A stretch of DNA of 64,000 bases from Methylobacterium sp. UNC378MF (GTDB taxonomy: Bacteria; Pseudomonadota; Alphaproteobacteria; Rhizobiales; Beijerinckiaceae). The translations under genes and the position numbers were made by a program. The notes under the pieces were generated by a model. The model did no database searches, was not told the origin of the DNA, and saw only the letters and a list, made by a program, of their open reading frames with translations. The stretch is from positions 62,001 to 126,000 of the forward strand of contig NZ_FMWU01000010.1 of the NCBI RefSeq assembly GCF_900103195.1, given 5' to 3'. Positions 26,835 to 34,764 of this stretch are shown piece by piece; the stretch's first letter is position 1, and each line of letters begins with the position of its first letter.

Positions 26835-27959
26835 TCAGGCCCGCCCGGTGAGTGCGGCAACCGCCTCGGCCATGGCGTCGACCTGGGCTTCGTCGTGGGC
26901 GGCCGAGAAGGCCACCCGCAGCCGTGCGGTCCCGGACGGAACCGTCGGTGGGCGGATCGCCACCACCAGGAAGCCGGCCGCCTCCAGCGCGGCCGAGATG
27001 TCGAGCGCCGCCTGCGCCTCGCCGACCAGGACCGGCACGACGGCGCTCTCGGCCTCCGGCAGCCTCAGGCGGGCGGTGAAACGCCGGGCGAGCGCCACGG
27101 GCCGGGCCCGCCGGGCGGGCTCCGCCTCCAGGATCGCGAGGGCCTCCAGGGCGGCCGCTGCAGAGGCCGGAGGCAGGCCCGTCGTGTAGACGAAGCTGCG
27201 GGCGCGGCTCGTCATCAGATCGATCACGGGGCGCGACGCGCAGAGATAGCCGCCATACGAGCCGAGCGCCTTCGACAGTGTCCCCATCTCCAGCGGCGCC
27301 CGCGGGCCGTCCTCGACCACGCCGATGCCGTGGGCGTCGTCCACGAGCGTCCAGGCGTCGAAGGTCTCCGCGATGCCGAGGATGTCGCCGAGCGGCGCCC
27401 GGTCGCCGTCCATGCTGAACACCCGCTCGGTCAGCACGAGGGCGCGGCCGTGATGGGACCGGTGCTCGGCGAGCTGCGCCGCAAGGTCGCCGGGATCGTT
27501 GTGGCGGAACGTCATAACCCGCGCGCCCGACAGTCGCGCGCCGGCCCACATGCAGGCATGGGACAGCTCGTCCAGCAGGACGAGGTCGCCGCGCCCGGCC
27601 AAGGCCGGGGTGATGCCGAGATTGGCGAGATAGCCGCTGCCGAAGACCAGGGCCGCTTCCAGGCCCTTGTGTCGCGCCAGACGTTCCTCCAGCGCGCCGA
27701 GATACGGGTGATCACCGGTCACGAGCCGGGACCCGCCCGCCCCCGCGCCGTACGCAGCCGCGGCAGCCTGCGCAGCGGCGATCACGCGGGGATGGTGGGA
27801 GAGGCCGAGATAGTCGTTGCAGGAGAACGAGACGAGCGCCCTGCCCTGCCGGGTCGCCGCGGCGGCCGGGCCGCGCTCGGTGGGCCTCAGCCGACGGCGC
27901 AGGCTGCCGGTCTCCAGGGCGTCGAGTTTTCCGCGGGCGAAGGCGTCGAGGCTGTCCAT
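26835..27959 (-). CDS. bioF: 8-amino-7-oxononanoate synthase
   Basis: A 374-aa PLP enzyme of the alpha-oxoamine synthase family, joining pimeloyl-ACP/CoA with alanine in biotin synthesis. Visible blocks are SFSCNDYLGLSHHP, GAGAGGSRLVTGDH, LVDDAHGIGVVE and the PLP Lys in GTLSKALGSYGGY. I prefer ATG 27959 because the frame upstream lacks conservation. It is divergent from bioA with a 91-base intergenic region holding a perfect inverted repeat. bioB and bioD are not in the window. Confidence 0.92.
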   Translation of the reverse strand: MDSLDAFARGKLDALETGSLRRRLRPTERGPAAAATRQGRALVSFSCNDYLGLSHHPRVIAAAQAAAAAYGAGAGGSRLVTGDHPYLGALEERLARHKGLEAALVFGSGYLANLGITPALAGRGDLVLLDELSHACMWAGARLSGARVMTFRHNDPGDLAAQLAEHRSHHGRALVLTERVFSMDGDRAPLGDILGIAETFDAWTLVDDAHGIGVVEDGPRAPLEMGTLSKALGSYGGYLCASRPVIDLMTSRARSFVYTTGLPPASAAAALEALAILEAEPARRARPVALARRFTARLRLPEAESAVVPVLVGEAQAALDISAALEAAGFLVVAIRPPTVPSGTARLRVAFSAAHDEAQVDAMAEAVAALTGRA

Positions 27960-27992
27960 CAGGCCGGGGATGGGAGCTGCCGCGGCGGCAAA

Positions 27993-28020
27993 GTCAAGCG
28001 GCTCGCGCTGGACGCTTGAC
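27993..28020. promoter_or_regulatory. Inverted repeat in bioF/bioA divergent promoter
   Basis: Perfect 8-base arms GTCAAGCG (27993-28000) and CGCTTGAC (28013-28020) flank a 12-base spacer. Each arm reads TTGAC outward, like two diverging sigma-70 -35 boxes, and together they could be the site of one dimeric regulator. It does not match the BioR consensus (TTATCTATAA type) or the enterobacterial BirA operator. On the plus strand the TTGAC lies only about 30 bases before the bioA ATG, so any transcript would have a very short leader. Confidence 0.5.
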
Positions 28021-28050
28021 CCCCGTCCATGGTCCCACCATGCCGGACGC

Positions 28051-29316
28051 ATGACCCGCGACGCGCCCGCCCGCCATCTCTGGCGGCCCTACACGCAGAT
28101 GCGCCTCGCCCCGCCACCCCTGGAGGCGGTGGCGACGCGCGGCACCCGCATCGTGCTCGCCGACGGCCGCGAACTCGTGGATGGTATCGCCTCCTGGTGG
28201 ACGGCCGTGCACGGCTACAATCACCCGCACATTGCCCAGGCCGTGGCCGACCAGCTCGCGCGCATGCCGCACGTGATGTTCGGCGGCCTCACCCATCAGC
28301 CGGCCGAGCGGCTGGCGGCCCGGCTCGCCGCCCTGCTTCCGGGCGACCTCGATCACGTCTTCCTGAGCGATTCGGGTTCGGTCGCCGTGGAGGTTGCGCT
28401 CAAGATGGCGGCGCAGATGTGGATCAACCGCGGGGTGAGCGGTCGGACGAAGGTCCTGGCCTTCCGCGGCGGCTATCATGGCGACACGATGGGGGCGATG
28501 TCGGTCTGCGATCCCGAGGAGGGGATGCATCGCCGCTTCGGCGCCTACCTGCCCACCCAAATCTTCTGCGACCTCCCGCGCGGCGCAGTCGAGACTGCGG
28601 CCCTCGACGCCGCCCTGGCGGCCCATCGCGACACCCTGGCCGCCGTGATCGTCGAGCCGCTGGTCCAGGGCGCGGGCGGTATGCGGATGCATCCGCCGGA
28701 GGTGCTGGCGACCGTCGCGAGGCTCGCGCGCCGCCACGGACTGCCGCTCATCGCCGACGAGATCTTCACCGGCTTCGGGCGCACCGGCAGCCTGTTCGCC
28801 TGCGAGCAGGCGGGGATCGTGCCCGACATCCTGTGCCTGTCGAAGGCGCTCACCGGTGGCACGATGGCGCTTGCCGCCACGGTCGCCCGCACGGAGGTGT
28901 TCGCGGCGTTCTGGTCCGAGGATCCGGCAGCCGCGCTGATGCACGGTCCGACCTTCATGGCCAATCCGCTGGCCTGCGCGGCAGCCAATGCCAGCCTCGA
29001 CCTGTTCGAGGCGGAACCGCGCCTGACTCAGGCCCGCGCCATCGCGGACCGCCTTGCGGAGGGGCTGGAACCCCTGCGTCGGGTGCCCGGCGTGGCGGAT
29101 GTTCGGGTTCTCGGTGCCATCGGAGCGGTGCAGTTCGCGCGGATGCCTGATCTGGCTGTCCTCAAGGCGAAACTGCTCGCCCAGGGCGTCTGGGTCCGGC
29201 CATTCGGCGACATCGTCTATCTCACCCCCGCCCTCACGATTGACGCGGCGGATCTCGACCGGCTGATCCAGGCGGTCGCCGCCACGGTGACCGCGCTGGC
29301 GCCGGCATCGACATGA
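28051..29316 (+). CDS. bioA: Adenosylmethionine-8-amino-7-oxononanoate aminotransferase
   Basis: A 421-aa class III PLP aminotransferase converting 8-amino-7-oxononanoate to 7,8-diaminononanoate with SAM as amino donor. Markers are HLWRPYTQM and LVDGIASWWTAVHGYNHPHI at the N-terminus, FLSDSGSVAVEVALKMA, RGGYHGDTMGAMSV, ADEIFTGFGRTGSLFACEQA and the PLP Lys in LSKALTGGTMAL. The SAM-type HLWxPYTQ opening separates BioA from other class III enzymes. Start at ATG 28051, divergent from bioF. Confidence 0.94.
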   Translation: MTRDAPARHLWRPYTQMRLAPPPLEAVATRGTRIVLADGRELVDGIASWWTAVHGYNHPHIAQAVADQLARMPHVMFGGLTHQPAERLAARLAALLPGDLDHVFLSDSGSVAVEVALKMAAQMWINRGVSGRTKVLAFRGGYHGDTMGAMSVCDPEEGMHRRFGAYLPTQIFCDLPRGAVETAALDAALAAHRDTLAAVIVEPLVQGAGGMRMHPPEVLATVARLARRHGLPLIADEIFTGFGRTGSLFACEQAGIVPDILCLSKALTGGTMALAATVARTEVFAAFWSEDPAAALMHGPTFMANPLACAAANASLDLFEAEPRLTQARAIADRLAEGLEPLRRVPGVADVRVLGAIGAVQFARMPDLAVLKAKLLAQGVWVRPFGDIVYLTPALTIDAADLDRLIQAVAATVTALAPAST

Positions 29317-29450
29317 TGCCGGCGCCTTCCACATTCCCGTGACCAGCGCCCGCGCTGGCCTGCAACCCGAGGCCGTTTCTGCCGTTGGGCCTAGGGCTGG
29401 AGACGCGTGCGGCGGCCCGCGCGGCCGGACGCTGCCGGAGGGAGTACACA

Positions 29451-29840
29451 GTGGCGAGCGAGCAGACGGGTGCGAGCGGCGATCGGCCGGTGATCCTCCT
29501 CGTCGAGGACGAAGCACTGACGATCATGGACCTCGGGGATGTGTTGGAGGAAGGCGGCTACGACACCGTTCAATGCGCCTCGGCCGAGCGGGCGCTGAGC
29601 ATTCTGCAGGCGCGCCCTGACATCTGCGGTCTGGTCACAGATGTGCAGCTCTCGGGAAAGACCGACGGGTTCGACCTCGCAAGCTCCGTGGCCGAGGCAC
29701 GGCCGCAATTGCCGATCCTGATCGTGTCCGGGCGTGCGGCACCGGACCCGGCCCGCATGCCCGAGCATGCCGAGTTCATTGCCCGTCCCTGCACCGGTGA
29801 GGACATTCTGGATCGACTTCAGCGCCTCATGCACTGCTGA
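29451..29840 (+). CDS. Single-domain response regulator with Lys-to-Arg change
   Basis: A 129-aa receiver domain starting at GTG 29451 after a GGAGGG ribosome site. The acidic pair is in LLVEDEALT, the phospho-acceptor Asp in VTDVQLSG, and the Ser switch residue in LIVSGRAAP. The lysine normally found in the K-P motif is replaced: the segment reads FIARPC. It resembles stand-alone receivers linked to HWE/HisKA2 kinases; no kinase gene is adjacent. Output is unknown. Confidence 0.82.
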   Translation: MASEQTGASGDRPVILLVEDEALTIMDLGDVLEEGGYDTVQCASAERALSILQARPDICGLVTDVQLSGKTDGFDLASSVAEARPQLPILIVSGRAAPDPARMPEHAEFIARPCTGEDILDRLQRLMHC

Positions 29841-29924
29841 GCGCTTCTCTCAACAAGCCCCGTCATCGCACCGTCACCGGTCCGCGCCACAGGGTCCTGG
29901 GCGGCCGCTTGATGGGGGTGCACG

Positions 29925-30551
29925 GTGCAGATTCAGGATCGTCCGGCGGCCGCCGGCACTAATTCGGGCGCGTCGGTGGGCGACAAGCACAAGCGCGATC
30001 ATCAGGACGAGGCCGCTTCCGTGCTCGGCCTCCCGTCGAAGAAATTGAGGCCGCCGGGCGTCCGCAGCGTCGGTTGGGCCCTTGTCCAGGCGGCGCGCCT
30101 CCATCGGGCCCGGACCGGCGACCGCCTCGCCAAGCTCGGCCTGTTCGCCGGGCAGGAGCAGGTGGTCCAGGCGCTGGCCTCGGCCGGCACGATGACGATG
30201 GGCGATCTCGCCGCGCTGCTGCGCGTCCGGCCGCCCACCGCCTCCAAGACCGTGACGCGGCTCGCGGCTCTCGGCATCGTCGAGCGCCGGGCCGAATCGG
30301 GCGACGGCCGCGTGGTCCGGGTCCAGCTCACCGAGGCCGGCATGGCCAAGGCGGAGGCCATCGAACGGATCCAGGAAGAGGTGGAGGCCGAGTTGCTCGA
30401 CCACCTCGACAAGACCGATCGCCGCCGCCTCCGGAAGCTTCTGCGCAAGGCCGCCCGCGGTCTGGCCGAGGCGGCGGGCGCCTCCGGTCAGACGACCGAG
30501 GCGGATGCCGAGATCGAGGCTGAGGACGAAGCCGAGGCGCTGGCGACCTGA
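29925..30551 (+). CDS. MarR-family transcriptional regulator
   Basis: A 208-aa protein with a MarR winged helix at about 75-145: FAGQEQVVQALASAGTMTMGDLAALLRV, the recognition helix RPPTASKTVTRLAALG and the wing ERRAESGDGRVVRVQLTEAG. About 45 extra N-terminal residues and a 35-residue acidic tail (ADAEIEAEDEAEALAT) flank it. Start is GTG 29925. It precedes the CobW remnant and the TonB locus; whether it regulates them is unknown. Confidence 0.88.
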   Translation: MQIQDRPAAAGTNSGASVGDKHKRDHQDEAASVLGLPSKKLRPPGVRSVGWALVQAARLHRARTGDRLAKLGLFAGQEQVVQALASAGTMTMGDLAALLRVRPPTASKTVTRLAALGIVERRAESGDGRVVRVQLTEAGMAKAEAIERIQEEVEAELLDHLDKTDRRRLRKLLRKAARGLAEAAGASGQTTEADAEIEAEDEAEALAT

Positions 30552-30560
30552 TCGGCCGAT

Positions 30561-30965
30561 TCAGGCCGCGCGCTGCCAGGCCGGGAACGGATCCGGGAGG
30601 CCGCGACAGGGCTCGGGATCGAACGGCGCCTGATCGGCGCCGGTCTCGATCAGGCAGGCATCGAGCGCCGCGGTGAGCCCGGCCTCGTCCATGCCGGTGC
30701 CGATGAAGACCAGCTCCTGGCGTCGGTCGCCCCAGACTTCGCTCCAGACATCCTGCAGCCGCTCCCGGAACTCGGGCGCCTCCGGCCAGCGCCGCCGCGG
30801 CACCGACGACCACCAGAAGCCCATCGCGGAGACCCGAGCCACGGCGCCCGCCAGGGAGAACGCGCCGACCCAGTCCGGCCGCGTCGCCAGCCAGAAATGG
30901 CCCTTCGCCCGGATTAGGCCCGGCCAAGTGGCCTTGACGAAGGCGTTGAAGCGCTCCGGGTCAAG
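30561..30965 (-). pseudogene. C-terminal remnant of a CobW/COG0523 GTPase (metallochaperone)
   Basis: The minus strand encodes about 134 residues matching only the C-terminal domain of CobW/ZigA-type proteins: ERFNAFVKATWPGLIRAKG, FWLATRPDWVGAFSLAG, MGFWWSSVPRRRWPE, GDRRQELVFIGTGMDEAGL, then the stop at 30561. The GTPase domain with Walker A and the CxCC metal site is absent; similarity ends near LDPERF at 30965, exactly where the promoter region of the TonB receptor gene begins. A deletion or insertion has removed the 5' two thirds. COG0523 genes are often part of zinc or cobalt regulons. Confidence 0.8.
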
Positions 30966-31007
30966 ATGTTTGGTTCGGCTTGCCCAAGGCCCCACAGCCA
31001 CGCTGTT

Positions 31008-31091
31008 GCAACGATGTAACGTTTCCCGGTCTTCTTGGGTCCCAGCTAAGTTGACCCTTGCGCGCCGCCGACGTGCCGCAACAATGAAACG
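31008..31091 (+). promoter_or_regulatory. Direct repeat pair upstream of the ZnuD-like receptor
   Basis: GCAACGATGTAACG (31008-31021) and GCAACAATGAAACG (31078-31091) agree at 12 of 14 positions and are 70 bases apart. Between them lies TTGACC (31051-31056), a possible -35 box, and GATATAAC follows the second copy. The elements sit 23-106 bases upstream of the receptor ATG in an AT-rich patch. They may be sites for a metal regulator such as Zur; no perfect Zur palindrome is present. Confidence 0.4.
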
Positions 31092-31113
31092 ATATAACAC
31101 TGTGTGAGTCCCG

Positions 31114-33258
31114 ATGTCCCTCTCTCGCCGCTTTGGCTTTCTCGCCAGCACGGTCCTTTCTTCCACTCTCTGCGCTGGCCTGCTGGGCCCATCCGACGCC
31201 CAAGCCCAGCAGGCTGTCGCGCTCGACGAGATCAGCGTCACCAGTCCGAGTCCGATCCAGGCGCCGCGCACCGCACCCGTGGCCGATGTCTCGGTCCCGA
31301 TCGGCATCCTGCCGGTGGCGACCAACACGTTCTCGCCCGTGACCGTGGTCACGCAGGACCAGATCGCGCGCGATCAGCCCCGGACCCTGGGTGATGCCCT
31401 GTTCGATCGGCCGGGCATTTCGGGAACGTCCTACGCGCCGGGCGCGGCCTCGCGACCGATCATCCGTGGCCTCGACAATGCCCGGGTACGGATCCAGGAG
31501 AACGGCATCGTCAATGGCGGCGTGTCCGACCTCGGCGAGGACCACGCCGTGCCGGTGAACCCGCTGGTCGCCGACCGGATCGAGGTGATCCGCGGCCCCG
31601 CGACCCTGCGCTATGGCTCCGGCGCCATCGGCGGCGTCGTCTCGGCCGACAACAACCGGGTGCCGACCTTCATCCCGGCGAACGGAGTGCAGGGGCAGGT
31701 CACCAGCGGCTTCTCCAGCGTGGACAACGGCCGGCTCGGGGCCGCCACGGTGGATGCGGGCGGCGACGGCATCGCGGTCCACGCCGACGGCTTCAAGACC
31801 GCCAACGACAGCTACGCGATCCCGGGGGGGATCCAGCGCAATTCCTACAACGAGTCGCAGGGCGGCGCGGTCGGCATCTCGGCGATCGGCGACCGCGGCT
31901 TCGTCGGCATCTCCTTCAGCCACTACGACGCGGTGTACGCGATCCCCGGCGGCGTCGCCGAGCAGGACCGGACCCGACTGACCCCCAACCAGGACCGGGT
32001 CCTGTCGCGGGGCGAGTACCGCCCGCTCGACGGACCCTTCGAGGTGATCCGCTACTGGGCGGGCTACTCGGTCTACCGCCACAACGAGGTCGGGATCGGC
32101 GACGACGGAATCGAGGGCGTCCAGGCGATCTTCAAGAACCGCGAGGCGGAGGGGCGTCTCGAACTCCAGCACGTCCCGGTCTTCACCCCGTTCGGCAAGC
32201 TCACCGGCGCGCTCGGCTTTCAGTCGGACCGGCGCGTGATCAACACGCAGCTCGAATCGTTCCTGCCGAAGACGGAGTCGCGCGCCAACGCGGTCTACCT
32301 GTTCGAGGAGCTGGAACTGCGCCCGGGCACGCGGCTGCAGGCGGCCGGGCGCTACGAGGTCGACCGGCTGTCGAGTACGGCGGCGCAGTTCCCTTCCGAC
32401 TACGTGCCGGCCGACGGCCAGGAGCCGTTCCAGTACGCGCGGACCCGGCGCTTCGCCCCGAAGAGCGCCAGCATCGGCGCCCTGCAGGAGCTGCCCTACG
32501 GCTTCGTGGCGAGTCTCACCGGCTCCTATGTCGAGCGCGGGCCCACGGGCTACGAGCTGTTCTCGCAGGGTCCGCACGACGCCACCGCGACCTTCGAGAT
32601 CGGCAACCCGAACCTCAAGAAGGAGCGCGCCCGGACCGTCGAGGCCAGTATCCGGCGGGCCGAGGGGCCGTTCCGCCTCGACGCCACTGGCTACTTCACG
32701 CGCTATACCGGCTTCATCTACCGCAACTATACCGGCCTGATCTGCGACGACGACTTCGCGTCCTGCGGCACCGGCACCGACAACCGGCAGATCGTCTACC
32801 AGCAGCAGAACGCCACCTTCTACGGCGCCGAGATCATCGGCCAGTACGACCTCGTTCCGGTGGGCAACGGCTTCGCCGGAATCGAGGCGCAGTTCGACTT
32901 CGTGCGCGCCCAGTTCGACAACGGCGCGAACGTGCCGCGCATCCCGCCCTACCGGCTCGGCGGCGGCGTCTACCTGCGGGCTGACGGGTGGTTCGCGCGG
33001 GTGAACCTGCTCCACGCCTTCAGCCACGACGCCACGGCCGTGTACGAGACGCCGACCCCCGGCTACGACGACCTGCGCGCCGAGCTGAGCTACACCAAGG
33101 CCGTCGATCCCGCGGTCTACGGGGCGAGCGCGATCACCCTCGGTGTCCAGGGCCGCAACCTCCTGAACGACGACATCCGCAACGCGACCTCGTTCAAGAA
33201 GGACGAGATCCTGTTGCCGGGCCGGAACGTGCGGCTGTTCCTGACAGCGCGGTTCTGA
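31114..33258 (+). CDS. TonB-dependent outer membrane receptor, ZnuD-like
   Basis: A 714-aa receptor with a signal peptide (LASTVLSSTLCAGLLGPSDAQAQ), a plug domain and a 22-strand barrel ending in Phe (RLFLTARF). The plug reads SRPIIRGLDNARVRIQENG, LGEDHAVPVNPLVADRIEV and RGPATLRYGSGAIGGVVSAD, close to the ZnuD zinc/haem receptor group, whose plug also carries a DHAV-type segment. Zinc uptake is therefore the best inference, helped by the CobW remnant upstream; haem or another metal complex is possible. Direct repeats precede it. It ends 24 bases from the convergent PepSY gene. Confidence 0.85.
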   Translation: MSLSRRFGFLASTVLSSTLCAGLLGPSDAQAQQAVALDEISVTSPSPIQAPRTAPVADVSVPIGILPVATNTFSPVTVVTQDQIARDQPRTLGDALFDRPGISGTSYAPGAASRPIIRGLDNARVRIQENGIVNGGVSDLGEDHAVPVNPLVADRIEVIRGPATLRYGSGAIGGVVSADNNRVPTFIPANGVQGQVTSGFSSVDNGRLGAATVDAGGDGIAVHADGFKTANDSYAIPGGIQRNSYNESQGGAVGISAIGDRGFVGISFSHYDAVYAIPGGVAEQDRTRLTPNQDRVLSRGEYRPLDGPFEVIRYWAGYSVYRHNEVGIGDDGIEGVQAIFKNREAEGRLELQHVPVFTPFGKLTGALGFQSDRRVINTQLESFLPKTESRANAVYLFEELELRPGTRLQAAGRYEVDRLSSTAAQFPSDYVPADGQEPFQYARTRRFAPKSASIGALQELPYGFVASLTGSYVERGPTGYELFSQGPHDATATFEIGNPNLKKERARTVEASIRRAEGPFRLDATGYFTRYTGFIYRNYTGLICDDDFASCGTGTDNRQIVYQQQNATFYGAEIIGQYDLVPVGNGFAGIEAQFDFVRAQFDNGANVPRIPPYRLGGGVYLRADGWFARVNLLHAFSHDATAVYETPTPGYDDLRAELSYTKAVDPAVYGASAITLGVQGRNLLNDDIRNATSFKKDEILLPGRNVRLFLTARF

Positions 33259-33282
33259 GGGCCGCGTCGGCCATCGGAGGTC

Positions 33283-34764
33283 CTATGCCGAGAGGGTCCG
33301 GCGCAGCCTGCGCCAGCCCGCGACGATCCCCGTCACGGCGATCCCGGCCGCCAGGAGGTTCAGCACCCACTGGGCCGCGGCGTGGAGCAGTCGGCTGCCC
33401 GTGAGCCCTGGCAGGTCGAGGCGGTGCGCCGCGTCGAACAGCCAGCGGTTGATCCGGCCCGAGCGGTCCAGGCGCTGGAGGATGGTTCCGTCCCGGGGAT
33501 CGACGTGGAGCCAAGTGGCGTCCGGGTCGCCGAACCGCAGGCGCAGCACCGGGAGCGGCCGCGGATCGGACCCGTGCGGGTACCAGTACAGATCGTAGGC
33601 ACCCAGGCGCTCCGCCGCCCGCAACCCACCGCCGGGCAGCGCAGCGCCGGCGGCCCGCGCGATCGCGGCATCATCGAGAACGGCGCCGTCATCCGCGCGG
33701 CGCGCCGGAACGCCGGCCGTGCCGTCGGCCGGATCGTCGGCGACGACCCACCACGATCCGCCGATGGTAGCGAAGCGCAGCGCCCGCGTCCCGGGCCCGG
33801 CGAAGCCGCGCAGGGCTTCGGCGGTGAGGCCGAGGGCCCGAGGCTGCCCGGCATAGGCGGCGCGGACGGTCGCCGGCGCGGCACTCGACGAGAACCAGCG
33901 GTTCGGGTTCATCGAGATCCAGCCGCTGAGGATGAAGGTGCTCAGCCCGATCCCGCCCGCGAGGCCGAACAGGTGGTGCCAGCGGCCGAGCCCGCGATAG
34001 GGTGTGACCGCCCCGCCCGCGTAGCGGCGTCGGAGGCGCAGGCGCCAGATCCCGATCGCCAGCCCGCTCAGCGCCCCCAGGGCGGCGAAGCCCGACAGCC
34101 AGAGCAGGACCGCCCGCCACAGCTCCGGCCGGGCGCGCAGCGGCGTGAGGTAGATCCAGTGCGCCACGGCGCCGACCCAGTTCCAACCCCGCTCGGACCG
34201 GGTCGTGTCGAGGACGATCTCGCCGGTGACCTGCGAGACGTAGAGCTCGGTCCACGCCGGGTCGCCGAGGGCGACCTTCAGGAAAGGGCGGAGCGGGTCG
34301 TACCGGGCCGTGACGGTCCACTGGTCGCGCTCGACCGGCGCGACCCGCGCATCCGGAGCCCCTTCCGGAGTCCCCTCGGTCGCGAGACGCAGCGCGTCTT
34401 CGGGCGTCACCGGGCCGAGCCGCGCCCCGGTCCGCGCCGAGACCGTGGCCCGACGGCCGTCGCGGTCGGCGATCCGGTAGACGGGCTCCCCGCCTCGCAT
34501 CTCCAGGCCGAAGGCGGCCGGCACGCCGCCGAGGCCGCCGGCCCGCAGCGCCGCGTCCGGCGCGACCGCGACTTGGTCCCAGGCGATCGGGCCGAGCCGT
34601 GACAGGCGCTCGGCCTCGGTGAGTGCCGGGAACGGCACGTAGAGCATCACCAGCCCGGATCCGATCCACAGCGCGAAGAACAGCCCCGCGACGATCCCGG
34701 CCCAGCGGTGGAACAGGAGCAGCCAGCGCCGTCCCGCCTTGCCGAGCCGAAGCCGCAGGCTCAC
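33283..34764 (-). CDS. PepSY-associated TM protein (putative ferric-siderophore reductase)
   Basis: A 493-aa inner-membrane protein with four membrane helices and PepSY-type periplasmic segments. Helix 1 contains LLLFHRWAGIVAGLFFALWIG with a conserved His; helix 2 lies near AVAHWIYLTP, helix 3 near RWHHLFGLAGGIGLSTFILSGW and helix 4 near LLHAAAQWVLNLLAAGIAV, each carrying His that could bind haem. Relatives encoded beside siderophore receptors act in ferric-siderophore reduction. Its GTG start overlaps the receptor stop (GTGA), giving tight translational coupling. A GTG one codon earlier is an alternative. Confidence 0.85.
   Translation of the reverse strand: MSLRLRLGKAGRRWLLLFHRWAGIVAGLFFALWIGSGLVMLYVPFPALTEAERLSRLGPIAWDQVAVAPDAALRAGGLGGVPAAFGLEMRGGEPVYRIADRDGRRATVSARTGARLGPVTPEDALRLATEGTPEGAPDARVAPVERDQWTVTARYDPLRPFLKVALGDPAWTELYVSQVTGEIVLDTTRSERGWNWVGAVAHWIYLTPLRARPELWRAVLLWLSGFAALGALSGLAIGIWRLRLRRRYAGGAVTPYRGLGRWHHLFGLAGGIGLSTFILSGWISMNPNRWFSSSAAPATVRAAYAGQPRALGLTAEALRGFAGPGTRALRFATIGGSWWVVADDPADGTAGVPARRADDGAVLDDAAIARAAGAALPGGGLRAAERLGAYDLYWYPHGSDPRPLPVLRLRFGDPDATWLHVDPRDGTILQRLDRSGRINRWLFDAAHRLDLPGLTGSRLLHAAAQWVLNLLAAGIAVTGIVAGWRRLRRTLSA

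Noticed and set aside
30961..33027. A 688-codon open frame antisense to the ZnuD-like receptor
   Set aside because: The plus-strand receptor has signal peptide, plug and barrel motifs; the antisense product has none.
31108..33258. Reading the first TonB receptor as a cobalamin receptor because of the nearby riboswitch
   Set aside because: The riboswitch is on the opposite strand and points toward the second receptor. The plug of this one is ZnuD-like.
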